Positions 1 through 9,807 of a DNA stretch of 31,548 bases are shown here, one piece after another. The DNA comes from Diphasiastrum complanatum (taxonomy: Eukaryota > Streptophyta > Lycopodiopsida > Lycopodiales > Lycopodiaceae), in NCBI GenBank assembly GCA_029204225.1, contig MU836245.1:1-31548 (forward strand), written 5' to 3'. The notes under the pieces are model-generated. The model searched no databases, had not been told where the DNA came from, and saw only the letters and a program-made list of their open reading frames with translations. Each line of letters begins with the position of its first letter. Position 1 is the stretch's first letter. Position numbers and translations under genes: made by a program.

Positions 1-366
1 CATTAGAAAGTGAAAGAACTTTAGAAGAATCAAGTTTCAATGGGATGTTGCCAATTCCTTCAATAGAGCACTCATGATCATTTACAGTATAAATAGATCT
101 TTTAAGTCCTTTGTAAGGTACAATAGAGTCAAAAGACTCCTTTGAACAGCACATGTGTGAAGAAGCTCCACTATCTATGTACCAAGCTCCATCTTTCTGA
201 AGGGTGATGAAGAAAAGCTTGATACCATGAGTGATCCTTCTCCATCACTTGCAATAAAATCTTCTTCTTTCTCATTAGAGAGATTTGCTTGCTTGAGTTG
301 GTTTTCTTTTTGAAGCAATTGGAGGCATAATGCCCCTTTTTGCCACAAAAGAAACACTTGACTTTC
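1..366 (-). pseudogene. E2 gag-protease continuation (left half of split gene)
   Basis: Minus-strand translation shows the zinc knuckle CFFCGKKGHYASNC (C-X2-C-X4-H-X4-C) near 320-360. Towards position 1 follows protease-like sequence parallel to E3 positions 4027-4392, with about 90% base identity by eye. A frameshift separates the knuckle from the aspartic-protease stretch, so no continuous reading remains. The right edge at 366 is the insertion point of E3. Bases 362-366 (CTTTC) are the left copy of E3's target-site duplication, and the gene resumes at 5761. An apparent ORF at 171-410 mixes this gag with E3's LTR and is not real. Confidence 0.85.
362..366. repeat. Target-site duplication of E3, left copy (CTTTC)
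   Basis: CTTTC occurs directly before the E3 LTR start. The identical pentamer follows the other E3 end at 5761-5765. Removing E3 plus one copy restores a gag sequence collinear with E3's own at 4377-4410. Confidence 0.9.
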
Positions 367-1163
367 TGACAAAATTTCCAGAATTCACACGTGTGGGGAA
401 TGTCCCACAAGAGTGACTGATCTTAATTAAGCTTTGTGATTGGCACTATGACCTGATTCTAGATAGATCAACAAAATCTAGTTCAGAAGAAATTGCTAAT
501 CCACAATCTAGCATGATAATCAACAAAATATAATAGCAATGAATCAAAGAATGAATAAAAATACAAGATTTCAATGTATAAGCATTAGCCTCAACACGAG
601 TTAGAGAGAGAGAGCTAGAGAGATAACAAACAATATTTGTTTAGATTCCAAAATGGCATGAGATAGCTACAAAACTTTGGTTCTTCATCATTGATTGTGT
701 GGAGAGCTACAAATATTTATGGAGATTGAGGTAGCTCGAGGTAGAACCATATCTATCCACTCCAAAATGACATCTAAAGTGACATTTAGAGTCTATTGTG
801 ACATTTGTCACTTGTCATGCATGAAATTCTACCAACTTTTTACAAGTGTACTAGTTCTAACTAGAAATGTCCAAATCATCATGCATGTGTCCATTAAACT
901 TTGTGCATGCCTTGCATGTCGCTATGGATCACTTACAATTAATGCATGTGAATTGCCATGAGTTTCTACAAGCATAATCATGCTAATTCTATGTCTACAA
1001 ACTATATGCAAATTGCATTTATCAAACTAGATAATACATAACCATGTAGCTCGAGTTCTATGTAGGCCAAACTTGGCATTTTTCATTATGAGCTACATAC
1101 TTGCATGGTACAACATTTGTAGCAAGCCAAGAAATCAATATGGATTCTTTTTCAATTTTAACA
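367..1163 (-). repeat. E3 3' LTR (797 bp)
   Basis: On the plus strand it starts TGACAAAATTT and ends TTTTAACA, so on the minus strand it runs TGTTAAAA... to ...TCA. It aligns with E2's LTR (7278-8071) over its whole length and with E3's 5' remnant from about 600 onward. An AT-rich TATA candidate (CATAAATATT on the minus strand) lies at about 712-722. A CACACGTGTG palindrome lies at 386-395. The RNase H frame reads about ten codons into this LTR before stopping at 1135. Confidence 0.9.
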
Positions 1164-1950
1164 CTCCTCCTAAAAATGATCTATATTGATTTGAACATGG
1201 ATCTTGGTATAACTCCAAGGTTGGCTCTATGCTTGTTGAAGGAACTTTGCTCAAAGGTTTGGTGAGCATATCTGCAATGCAAGATGATGAGTCGATATGC
1301 TCCAATTTGATTTCACCTCCAATGAGCTTCTCTTTCACGAAGTGATGTGCAACTTCGATATGCTTGCTCCTTGCATGGAATATTGGGTTGTTGGCAAGGG
1401 CTTGAGCTGAAACGTTGTCACACATGATCATAGGTATATTTTCTTCCATAATTATCTTTAGCTCCACTAGTAACCTCTTGATCCAAAGCACTTCCTTTGT
1501 TGTTGTAGTGAGCGCCTTGTACTCAGCTTCACATGATGAGAGTGATACAGTATCTTGCTTTTTGGAAAGCCAAGATATCAAGTTTCCTCCAAGATATATG
1601 ACATAAGCACTTGTAAATTTTTGATTTGCTCTATCACTTGCAAAATCCGAGTCAGAATAACCAATAATAGAAAGATCTTCACTTTTATACAATAAACCAA
1701 AATCAAAAGTTGAAGATATATATCTAAGCACTCTCTTGGCTTTTTTCCAATGATAAACTGAAGGATTTTGCATAGCCTGGCTCAACTTATGAACACTAAA
1801 GCTTATGTCAGGTCTAGTTATTGTGAGCCATATTAAGGAGCCTATAAGACTTCTAAAAAGTGTGATGTCCTCGAAGGATCTTTCATCACCTTTGTTAGAG
1901 TCCTTTACATTTTGTTCCATAGGTGTTTCTATACTCTTACAATTCAACAT
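1135..1950 (-). pseudogene. E3 RNase H domain and RT C-terminus
   Basis: An open frame of 271 codons continues copia pol after a frameshift from the RT frame near 1944-1950. The N-terminal part has the copia RT thumb/connection signature (SLIGSLIWLTITRPDISF). RNase H follows with its acidic residues visible: YSDSDFA, SCEAEYKA and MCDNVSAQ. The late histidine region HARSKHIEVAHHFV and the terminal IADMLTKPL motif typical of copia pol are also present. The domain itself looks intact; only its link to RT is broken. The last codons overlap the polypurine tract and enter the 3' LTR. Role in a live element: degrading the RNA strand during reverse transcription. Confidence 0.9.
1164..1176 (-). promoter_or_regulatory. 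E3 polypurine tract
   Basis: The minus strand reads TTTTTAGGAGGAG directly before the LTR start TGTTAAAA. This is the plus-strand DNA synthesis primer site of LTR elements. It overlaps the end of the pol frame, and the GGAGGAG is read as glycine codons. E7 has nearly the same tract at its interior/LTR junction. Confidence 0.8.
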
Positions 1951-2630
1951 ATTGAACTTTTTAACATTGAAAGAGCATACTTAGATTGACATACAAAAGC
2001 TTTATCTTTAAGAAAATCAATCTCTAATCCTAGAATATAGTGAGTTTTTCCAAGATCTTGCATCTTGAACTCTTTTCCAAGTGCAATCTTGGTTTCCTCA
2101 ACTAACTTGATACAACTTCCTGTTAGAATGATATCATCAACATAAATAAGAAGGATGACAATATCTTTATCACAAAACTTAACATATACGGATAGATCAT
2201 AGTTACTAAGATTAAATCCTAGTGACTCAAGAAAGGTGTTAAGTCGACAATACCATGACCTTGGAGCTTGCTTTAATCCATATAAACTTTTGAAGAGCAA
2301 GAAAACTTTTCCTTCATCATAGATGAACCCAATAGGTTGATCCATATAGATCTTTTCTTCTAGATAGCCATTTAGAAATGCATTAGAAACATCTAATTGA
2401 AAAATTTGCCAATTGAAAAACCAAGCAAGAGAAATTATGATTCTAATTGACACCATCTTTGCAACTGGGGCAAAGGTCTCCTCAAAATCAAGTCCATATA
2501 CTTGAGCAAATCCTTTAGCACAAAGCCTAGCCTTGTACTTGTTGATTGTGCCATCTTGATTATACTTGACTCGAAAAACCCATTTGCAACCAATGCATGC
2601 TTGTTGGATGGAAGATCCACAAGCTCCCAT
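1944..2630 (-). pseudogene. E3 reverse transcriptase domain
   Basis: The 228-codon frame holds the copia RT core. It starts with GCKWVFRVKYNQDG, then KARLCAKGF, the first catalytic aspartate in QLDVSNAFLNG, the SLYGLKQAPRSWY motif, and the catalytic YVDDIILTG box. A downstream block (EFKMQDLGKTHYILGLEI) is also standard. All catalytic aspartates are present. It is separated by frameshift from the upstream linker frame (2435-3232), which overlaps it, and from RNase H (1135-1950). The N-terminal methionine of the frame is arbitrary, since the protein is one domain of a polyprotein. Confidence 0.92.
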
Positions 2631-3444
2631 GTATTATTGGCCATCAAAGCATCATATTCTTCCTTCATGGCAAGGTACCATTCCTTTGAGTTGATAGCAT
2701 CATATACATCCTTCAGCTCCTCATGAGAAATAAAATAGGCACAATTAGTGGATTTGATTTCCATTTGCTTTCCTCTATCTTCATAGGTAAGCCTTCTAGG
2801 GTCGGATCTTTCTCTTTGAGATCTCCTTGGTGAAAAAATTCGAGGTGACTCCTCCTCAAATCTCGGCCCCATCTCTCCATGATGATCTTCAAGGGTGATG
2901 ATTGGAGTATCTTTGTGAAAATATTTGAACTCGACCTTCTCAAGAATGTATTTTTGATCTTCATGGAATATCACATCTCTACTCTCAATTGTAGTTGAGG
3001 TAGAGGGAACATAGATCCTGTAAGCTTTCTTGTTGGATGCATATCCAACCATGGTCCCTTTAACAGAATTAGGATCATCTCTTTTCCTTGTTTCCAAGGG
3101 CATATTAACAAAGCAAGTACAATCAAAAACTCTAAGGTGATCTACCTTAGGTTTTTTCTGAAACAAGACTTGAAAAGGTGTTTTTTCCAACAAGATCATT
3201 GTGAGGTAATCTATCACACAAATAGTTTGCACAATTTATAGCTTCACCCCAATATTCAATAGGCAAAGAAGCTGCTACTTGAATTGCTTTAGCACATTCA
3301 CATAAAGATCTGTTTCTCCTCTCAGCTACTCCATTTTGGGATGGAGAATAGGCACAAGAAAATTCTCTCTTTATTCATTCACCTTCACAATAATTATGAA
3401 ACTTGTTGGAGATATATTCACCTCCTCCATTGCATCTTAAAGCT
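2435..3444 (-). pseudogene. E3 integrase C-terminal half and INT-RT linker
   Basis: Just left of 3444 the minus strand still encodes GGGEYISNKF and SPSQNGVAERRNRSL, the latter carrying the third catalytic acidic residue of the copia integrase. A stop and at least one frameshift break this part. The frame from 3232 continues with TPFQVLFQKKPKVDHLRVF and VKGTMVGYASNKKAYRIY, the copia integrase C-terminal (GKGYxxKAYR-like) region. An acidic/serine linker with RRSQRER follows, then the start of RT (EEYDALMANNTWELVDLP). A further frameshift at about 2580-2620 moves into the RT frame. Confidence 0.88.
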
Positions 3445-5118
3445 TTAACTTTGCAAGAAAACTGTTTTTTTTACATAAGCTTTGAAGGTAAGGAAGTGAT
3501 CAAAAACCATAGCCTTTGAAGAAAGTAGATACAACCAAGTGTATCTAATAAAGTCATCAATAAAGGTGACAAAACATGTTGCACCACCAATACTTTTAGA
3601 AGAGGAAAAATGTACATCTGAATGTATGAGTTCTAATGGATAAGTAGTCTTTATAAAAGACTTCTGATATGGCTTTCTGTGTGACTTTGCAATGGCACAA
3701 GCCTCACAAGGCTTGAAATCTTTAGAAAGAGATTTTGGAAGACCAAAAGCCTTCTCCTTCTTAACCATAGAAGACATAGATGTAAAGTTAGGATGTCCCA
3801 ACCTTCTATGCCACAGCTCCTCCTTAGATAACAAAGCAACTTCACAAAGGTTTGCATTCTCATAAGAATTCAACTTAAAAATTCCACCACATCTAGTTCC
3901 ATCAGCAAGGATCTCATCTTTTCTCTTGATAAAACAAGTATTGGAGTTGAACTTTACATCACAACCATTATCAAGCAACTTTCCCACACTAATTAAGTTC
4001 TTTGTAAGTTTTGGAATGAAAAGAACATTAGAAAGTGCAAGAACTTTTGAAGAAGCAAGTTTCAATGGAATGTTGCCAATTCCTTCTATTGGACACTCAT
4101 GATCATTAGCTGTGTAAATAGATCTCTTGAGTCCTTTGAAAGGTAAGATTGAGTCAAATGGCTCCTTTGAATAGCACATATGTGAAGAGGCTCCACTGTC
4201 TATGTACCATGCTCCATCTTTCTTGAAAGGTGATGAAGAAAAACTGGACACCATAAGTGATCCTTCTCCATCACTTGCAACAAAATCTTCTTCAATCTCT
4301 TTGGAGAGATTAGCTTGCTTGAGTTGATTTTTCTTCTTAAAGCAATTAGAGGCATAGTGCCCCTTTTTGCCACAGAAGAAGCACTTCACTTTCTTCTTCT
4401 TGGTTTTTGAATTAGAGGGATGAGATGTTTCATCCTCTTCACCATCTTGATCTCGATCTTTGGCTTTGTCTTTGTTGTATGCTTGAGAGAATTGGTTCTT
4501 ACTCCTTCCTTTCTGCTTGCCTTTGACAAAGAGGGCTTTGTCACTTCCACCATGTTCAAGTTTGTTCATCCTGGAGAGTTTATAGCTTTGTCTAGATTCT
4601 TCAGAAATAAGAATTCCTTGGAGAGTTTCTAGATTAGGTAACTCCTCCTTAATAGCAAAAGACTGAACAAGATTATCGTCGTCATCTCTCAAGCCACTCA
4701 GTATGACTTGAACTAGCTCAACTTGGTTAATGGTAACACCAACACAGGAAAGCTCTCTATGTAAATCTTTAACTCTCTGAACATAGTTAGATGCACTCTC
4801 TTCACTTCTTTGGAAACTTTGGAAAATCTGATTCCTAAGAGTGAGTATTCTAGAAGTATTCTTTGCTTCATAGATGGTCTTTAGTGCTTTGGCTGTAGTG
4901 CAAGATCCTATCTCTCTCAAAATTTCATTAGATACATTCATCTTAATGAAATGTAGAGAACTCTCTTCTTATATTTAGGAATTTCAACCTATGTTTGAGG
5001 CTCCTCCTCAACACCAAACACAATATCCATAACATCTTGGAGAATCAAAATAGACTCCATTCTTAACTTCCAAATTGAGTAATTAGAAGTGTTTAGTCTT
5101 TCACTGGCTTCTAGAAGA
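3445..5118 (-). pseudogene. E3 gag-protease-integrase N-terminal region
   Basis: A long open frame (4941-3445) contains gag of the UBN2 type (ILREIGSCTTAKALKTIYE, VKDLHRELSCVG). A lysine-rich basic stretch follows, then the knuckle CFFCGKKGHYASNC and the aspartic protease site WYIDSGASSHM. Next come the GAG-pre-integrase motif LWHRRLGHPNFTSMSS, the integrase zinc region CEACAIAKSH and the first catalytic aspartates (HSDVHF, FIDDFIRYTW). Degraded gag codons continue to about 5118, where the gene ends at a deletion joining it to LTR sequence; the first eight or so gag codons present in E2 are gone. A frameshift at 3445-3470 ends the frame within integrase. Confidence 0.92.
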
Positions 5119-5122
5119 TACA

Positions 5123-5760
5123 AGTTAGAGAGAGAGAGAGAGAGCTAGAGAGATAACAAGCAATATTTGTTTAGATCCAAAATGCTTCTTGGTTTTCAAG
5201 GGGAGGCTCGAACCTGGGACCAAAGAAACTTTGGATGCCAAGCTAACCAGTTGAGCCAGATAGCTACAAAACTTTGGTTCTTCATCATTGATTGTGTGGA
5301 GAGCTACACATATTTATGGAGATTGAGGTAGCTCGAGGTAGAACCATATCTATCCACTCCAAAATGACATCTAAAGTGACATCTAGAATCTATGTGACAT
5401 TTGTCAATTGTCATGCGTGAAATTCTACCAACTTTTTACAAGTGTACTAGTTCTAACTAGAAATGTCCAAATCATCATGCATGTGTCCATTAAACTTTGT
5501 GCATGCCTTGCATGTCACTATGGATCACTTACAATTAATGCATGTGAGTTGCCACGAGTTTCTACAAGCATAATCATGCTAATTCTATGTCTACAAACTA
5601 TATGCAAGTTGCATTTATCAAACTAGATAATACATAACCATGTAGCTCGAGTTCTATGTAGGCCAAACTTGGCATTTTTCATTAATGAGCTACATACTTG
5701 CATGGTACAACATTTGTAGCAAGCCAAGAAATCAATATAGATTGTTTTTCAATTTTAACA
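5123..5760 (-). repeat. E3 5' LTR, truncated, PBS side lost
   Basis: It aligns with positions 600-1163 of the 3' LTR and ends with the same TTTTAACA. The part equivalent to 367-600, together with the PBS and leader, is missing. The LTR is joined straight to gag near 5119-5124 with almost no shared bases at the join, which suggests end-joining deletion. It differs from its partner by about a dozen substitutions, a few single-base indels, a longer GA run, and the insertion at 5185-5258. Confidence 0.88.
5185..5258 (-). mobile_element. 74-bp tRNA-like (SINE-head-like) insertion in E3 5' LTR
   Basis: This segment is absent from both the 3' LTR of E3 (compare 655-665) and the E2 LTR (about 7563-7575). 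On the minus strand it begins TGGCTCAACTGGTTAGC, which resembles a pol III A box. About 33 bases later it has CCAGGTTCGAGCCTCCCC, matching a B box. The spacing suits a tRNA-derived pol III promoter. It replaced about six LTR bases (GCATGA) rather than creating a visible duplication. It is too short and imperfect to be a functional tRNA gene. A SINE 5' fragment or a tRNA-like piece captured by template switching are both possible. Confidence 0.6.
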
Positions 5761-5765
5761 CTTTC
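5761..5765. repeat. Target-site duplication of E3, right copy (CTTTC)
   Basis: This matches 362-366 exactly and abuts the CA end of the LTR at 5760. Together the pair proves E3 inserted into a pre-existing E2 gag gene. Confidence 0.9.
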
Positions 5766-6508
5766 TTCTTTTTGGTTTTGAAGTAGAAGGATGAGATGAG
5801 TCATTCTCTTCACCATCTTTGTATCTTTCCTTGGCTTTGTCTTTGTTGAATTCTTGAGAAAATTGGTTCTTGCTCCTTCCTTTATGCTTGTCCTTGACAA
5901 AGAGGGCTTTGTCACTTCCAATATGCTCGAGTTTGTTCATCCTAGACAGTTGGTAACTTTGCCTAGCTTCTTCAGAGATGAGAATTCCTTGAAGAGTTTC
6001 CAAATTGGGCAACTCCTCCTTAATGGCAAAGGATTGAACAAGATTATCATAGTAATCTTTTAAGCCATTTAGAATGACTTGTACTAGCTCATCGATTGTG
6101 ACACCAACACAAGCAAGCTCCCTATGAAGATCTTTTACTCTCAGAACATAATTTGATGCACTCTCTTCACTTCTTTGAAAATTTTAGAAAATTTGATTTC
6201 TAAGAGTGAGTATTCTAGAAGTGTTCTTGGCTTCATAGATGGCCAAGCATCTTTAGATGTGGTGCAAGATCCTATCTCTCTTAGAATTTCATTAGATACA
6301 TTCATCTTAATGAAATGTAGATCCATTCTAGCTCTCTTCTTGTACTTTGGATTTCAAGCTGTGCTTGAGGCTCCTCCTCAATACCAAGTACTATGTCCAT
6401 AACATCCTGGAGTATCAAAATAGACTCCGTTATTACCTTCCATATTGAGTAATTAGAGGTACTTAGTCTTTCACCTGCTTCTAGGAGATATCCTCCCACA
6501 GATGCCAT
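5761..6508 (-). pseudogene. E2 gag, N-terminal portion
   Basis: The start codon at 6508 opens MASVGGYLLEAGERLSTSNY, a UBN2/copia-gag N-terminus (xRLxxxNYxxWK pattern). Later pieces in shifting frames match E3 gag: EILREIGSCTTSKDAW, then LPNLETLQGILISEE, then the lysine-rich KGRSKNQFSQ stretch. Several single-base shifts (near 6302-6330 and around 6010-6180) and at least one stop break it. At 5761 it is cut by E3 and continues at 366. Gag would form the cytoplasmic virus-like particle of the element. Confidence 0.85.
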
Positions 6509-7263
6509 AATGTGAAGACTTCTTAGTTATTGGACAATTATATGTTTGATCTTGTTCCAATCAGACTTAATGTTGCTGCTCTCTTTCACTATAGGCATTT
6601 TCAAGGATGAACTACCTTCCTATGTGAAAAACTTGTAGCTGTATTTGAGATAGATCTCAATTATTCCACAAAACAAGATTTTCTAGATTAGTCTCTTAAA
6701 ATGGATTGAGGCACTTAGACAAGTTTGATTCCTACTTTTGGCATGTGTTATATGCTTCAAAAGAAAACACTAATGATACTCAGAAGGCTCAAAGGTGCTC
6801 AATAACATCAAGCTTAGTCTTGATCTTCAGTTTCTTGTGTAGGATGCTCAAAACAATGGATTCAGAATCAAGCAAGATTGAATCAAATCAAAAAGTGGAA
6901 CTCGGATTTTGGACCTCTCCCTACCCTCTTTAAGAGCTTATAGCTCTTAATAGGCACATAAGAATGATTTGGGATCAATTTTCAATGGAGAGAACTCTTC
7001 ATAAGCTTTCCATCAAGCTATAACACCTCTATTTTTGGACCAAATAGCAAGGAAATAAAGGAGACTGAAAATCACTGATTTTCACACGTGCAGAATTCCA
7101 AAATTCCGTACAATCACTGTTCTGACCTGAAAATTCAGTTTCTATCCACTTGGATCCAAACACTTTTCAAGAAAAGGTTAAGAAAAGTGATTAACTACTT
7201 TTTTGCTTGAATTAGCTCACAAATTCTTGAACAATCAGAGATAATAGCATGCAAACCTTAATT
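6509..7263 (-). other. E2 untranslated leader between PBS and gag
   Basis: These 755 bases carry no coding signal on either strand; short ORFs here are low-complexity shadows. The only notable structure is CACACGTGCA at 7083-7092, a G-box-like near-palindrome about 172 bases downstream of the PBS in the element's direction. E7 has a comparable palindrome at a similar distance from its PBS. Confidence 0.7.
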
Positions 7264-7277
7264 TGGCTCTGATACCA
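7264..7277 (-). promoter_or_regulatory. E2 primer-binding site (tRNA-iMet)
   Basis: The minus strand reads TGGTATCAGAGCCA immediately after the LTR end. This is the standard complement of the 3' end of plant initiator tRNA-Met used by copia elements. Confidence 0.92.
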
Positions 7278-8071
7278 TGAAAAAATTTCTAGCAAGTTCA
7301 CATGTGTGGGAATGATCCACAAGGGTGATTGATTTTATTAAGCTTTATGATTAGCACAAAAAACTGATTCTAGATTGAATAGCAAGATCTAATATAGAAT
7401 TTAATGGCTTAATCACAATTTAGCATGCTAAGAATCAGAGAGTGATAGCTTTGATTTCAAGGGAGTAAAAGTACAAGAATTTAGTGTATGAGCATAAGCC
7501 TCAACATGAGTTAGAGAGAGAAAGAGAGAGAGATATTCAAGAAAATATTGGTGTAGATCCAAAATGGCATGGAATAGCTTCAAAGCTTGGTTCTTCATCA
7601 AAGATTATGAGAATAGCTACACATATTTATGGAGTTTGAGGTAGCTTGAGGTAGAACCACATCCATCCACCTTTCAATCACATCTAAAGTCAAAACTAGA
7701 GTGTAAGTGACATTTGTCACATCTCATGCATGCATTTCTACCTACTTTTACCAAGTGTCATTTTTCTATCTAGAATTGTACAAATCACCATGCATGTGTC
7801 CATTTCACTTTGTGCATGCCTTGCATGTCACTATGGATCACTTACAACATTTGCATGTGATATGCCACGAGTTTCTACAAGCATATTAATGCCATTTCTA
7901 AGTCTACAATCTATATGCAAGTTGTATTCTACCAACTAGACTTGAGAAACCCATATAGCTCGAGTTTCATCTAGGCCAAATTTGGCATTTACATTATGAA
8001 ACAACATACTTGTATAGAAAAAAGTTTGTAGCAAGCCTAAAGTCAAGATAGATAATTTTTCATTTTCAACA
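7278..8071 (-). repeat. E2 5' LTR (794 bp)
   Basis: On the plus strand it runs from TGAAAAAATTTC, directly beside the PBS, to TTTTCAACA at 8071; on the minus strand it is TGTTGAAAATG...TTTCA. It aligns throughout with E3's 3' LTR at perhaps 80% identity. That includes the GA-rich patch (7510-7530), the CACATGTGTG palindrome (7299-7308) and a TATA-like CATAAATATG (minus strand, about 7623-7633). It is inserted in the coiled-coil ORF of E1. Confidence 0.9.
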
Positions 8072-8076
8072 AATTA

Positions 8077-9297
8077 TACCTGAGTCCTCTGCTGCATCTG
8101 ACACTTTGGCAGTCATCCTTGTCACGGACGTGTCTTCTCAGAAGCCAAAGAGCCCTACATCCACGGATGATGAAGACACCATCTCTGACACCCATATGCA
8201 AGACAAAGGCAAAGGGGTTGATGAGGAAGCCACGAATGCGGAGGAGGATGACAAATAAAATCTATATAGGTGGTACCATCATTTTTTCTCTGGTGACAAG
8301 GATATTGTTGGTAAGATCCATGCTTATGACCTGGACATCCAAGACAACATGATGCAGTTGTTCCAGCATACAGATGAGATGACTAGCAACATTGAAATTT
8401 TGTCTGAGTAGATTACATCTCTGGAGGCAAACAACAAGTTGTTGAATGAGAGAAATCGCTCTTTGGGCTGAATGCTCCAGCAATCAAATGACGAAGTCCA
8501 ATCATACAAGGACAGCAATAAGGCACTAAAGGCCAAGTCTATAGAATTGCCAACAAATTTTGATTCTTTGACAACTGAGCATAATAAGGTCAAGGCAAAA
8601 AAGAAAGAACGCTGCAAAATAAAATCCGCAAGAGAATAAAGACAGAAACTATCTTACAAACTATGCAGCAGCTCAGGATTAATCCTTTAAAGTTGTAGTC
8701 TCTTCAGGACCAGATTGATCCTTTGAAGCTGCAGTCTCTTTAGGACCAGATGCTTGATAATTTTTTGAGTCGAGTTCTTTCTTCCGATCGAAAACAACAA
8801 GATGCTAGTTGAAGAAGAACTCGCCGAGCTGAAGGAATTATCCTCTGAGACTACCATCTGCAGATGCGCATGATGAATATCTGTAGGCCCTAGAGAAGAT
8901 TGAAGAATTGGCAAGGCAACTTCAGGCAACGCAGAATTGCACAGGTGTGGCTGACCATTTGGAGTATGCTGAAGCCTGCATCAAAATCTCCGATCTACAA
9001 CTACACATAGTAGACCTTAAACAACAGCTCAAAGATGAGAAGCTCATTGTAGACTTCCATAGACAGGATGTTGCAAAAGTGCAGCCTAAGGCAAAACGGC
9101 CGAAGAGGAATTGGTCGAATGTATGTGCAGAACGCTTTGAAGTTTTTTTTGAACAATTCTTGAAGTGGAGTCCTTGCCATGTTAATATCGAATTACAATG
9201 GCATGTCGATTATTTGATGCTACCAAACTTAGTAGGCATGGTAGACAGAGTGGGAAAAAAAAAGATTTCCTCTGGTTATGGTATCAACTTAGCATAG
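8077..9297 (+). pseudogene. E1 coiled-coil ORF remnant (unknown accessory/structural protein)
   Basis: Read in frame from about 8080, the plus strand gives a serine/acidic stretch (KSPTSTDDEDTISDTHMQ, later DEEATNAEEDD). A coiled coil follows, with fragments EILSE*ITSLEANNKLLNER and LQQSNDEVQSYKDSNKALKA. More helix-rich sequence to 9297 includes DLQLHIVDLKQQLKDEK and a basic KAKRPKRNW. In-frame stops (TAA, TAG, TGA) and frameshifts near 8640-8880 break it; several stops look like CAG/CGA to TAG/TGA changes. No polymerase motifs are present. The N-terminus is cut off by E2's insertion at 8071. I do not recognise the family. Its place directly upstream of a polypurine tract and LTR makes it the last ORF of an LTR element. 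Confidence 0.55.
8678..8749 (+). repeat. 36-bp tandem duplication inside the E1 coiled-coil ORF
   Basis: Two adjacent 36-base units (8678-8713 and 8714-8749) differ at only five or so bases. Each encodes the 12-residue unit I(N/D)PLKLQSLQDQ, apart from stop mutations. The duplication is in frame and lengthens the predicted helix. Confidence 0.8.
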
Positions 9298-9562
9298 AGC
9301 AAAAGGGGTGTCTATGTTAGAGGCCATAACCGGGCAAGAATTCGACGACGCAAGTCTACTGTTAAATGTAAATATAGCATACCCAGAGTTGTACAGTATT
9401 TACACTAACTGGGAGCGGAAGTTTTCAAATTATTTTGTAGAAATCAAGCACAATCTACAAAACAGAGTCAAATCTTGTGAACATAAAGCTTTCTGTACAT
9501 ATACTGGCAGTTTGGCATTTTTGCAGCCAAAACATTATTTTTTATTCAAAATTTATTTGTAA
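9293..9562 (+). pseudogene. E1 ORF continuation, C-terminal domain part 1
   Basis: The frame shifts by one just after an A-rich run (9254-9263), and an open stretch follows containing SMLEAITGQEFDDASLLLN and YTNWERKFSNYFVEIKH. It stops at 9562. The sequence looks genuinely protein-coding but matches nothing I know. Immediately after the stop is GTAAGT (9566), and a pyrimidine run ending AAG lies at 9616-9628. A 63-bp intron is conceivable but short for a plant. Confidence 0.45.
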
Positions 9563-9630
9563 AGTGTAAGTTTATTCAATTTTCATCAACTTTGTTCGAA
9601 CAAATTACATTTGAATTTTTTTTTTAAGAA

Positions 9631-9807
9631 GACTATCAATTAGTACAGGAGTTATTTGATGGAACATTACTCCCTGTAAGATTGTCACCATACGACAACT
9701 TACCAATTGGGAGATACATCAGAGCAAAGGAAGACATCTTATTGCTCGAGTGCCAGAAAGATTTGGAACTCATGCAACGATTACATGATGATGACCTTAA
9801 TACATGA
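9631..9807 (+). pseudogene. E1 ORF continuation, C-terminal domain part 2
   Basis: This is a 58-codon open stretch ending in TGA at 9807. It contains DYQLVQELFDGTLLPVRL, YDNLPIGRYIRAKEDILLL and a charged end LMQRLHDDD. It follows a T-rich run and probably continues the same protein. No start codon of its own fits well. The function is unknown. Confidence 0.4.

Larger units (their letters stand above)
367..5760 (-). mobile_element. Inner Ty1/copia retrotransposon E3, nested in E2
   Basis: This 5394-bp minus-strand element is flanked by CTTTC at 362-366 and again at 5761-5765, a 5-bp target duplication typical of copia integration. Its ends begin TG (plus strand, 367) and finish CA (5760). The order is 3' LTR (367-1163), polypurine tract (1164-1176), RNase H, RT, integrase, protease, gag, then a 5' LTR remnant (5123-5760). 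That is canonical copia order (gag-PR-INT-RT-RH). The PBS, leader and first gag codons are deleted. The LTRs differ by roughly a dozen substitutions over about 560 aligned bases, so insertion is not very old. The element is the same family as E2, more distantly related. Confidence 0.92.
1..8071 (-). mobile_element. Outer Ty1/copia retrotransposon E2, 5' portion, interrupted by E3
   Basis: This is a minus-strand copia element entering the window from the left. From high to low coordinates it shows a 5' LTR (7278-8071), a tRNA-iMet PBS (7264-7277), a leader, and gag (6508 downward). The gag stops at 5761 and resumes at 366 after the nested element E3. Rejoining the flanks gives the same gag order as E3's own gag: the basic lysine-rich stretch runs into the CCHC knuckle. 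The rest of pol and the 3' LTR lie beyond position 1. The five bases after the LTR (AATTA, 8072-8076) would be one copy of its target duplication; the partner is out of view. Frameshifts and stops make it dead as read. Confidence 0.88.

Noticed and set aside
171-410. ORF spanning the E2 gag and E3 LTR border
   Set aside because: It crosses the insertion junction at 366/367, so its first part is LTR sequence.
695-961. Plus-strand ORFs within the LTRs (also at 5408-5626 and 7707-7939)
   Set aside because: They lie antisense inside LTR U3 and persist in the copies only through LTR homology.
5185-5258. A functional tRNA gene
   Set aside because: A and B boxes are present, but no complete acceptor and anticodon arms can be drawn, and the spacing is too short for a cloverleaf.
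9566-9628. A 63-bp intron in the E1 ORF (GTAAGT to a T-rich run ending AAG)
   Set aside because: Attractive splice sites, but a stop codon lies just before the donor and the length is below typical plant introns; kept only as a remark.
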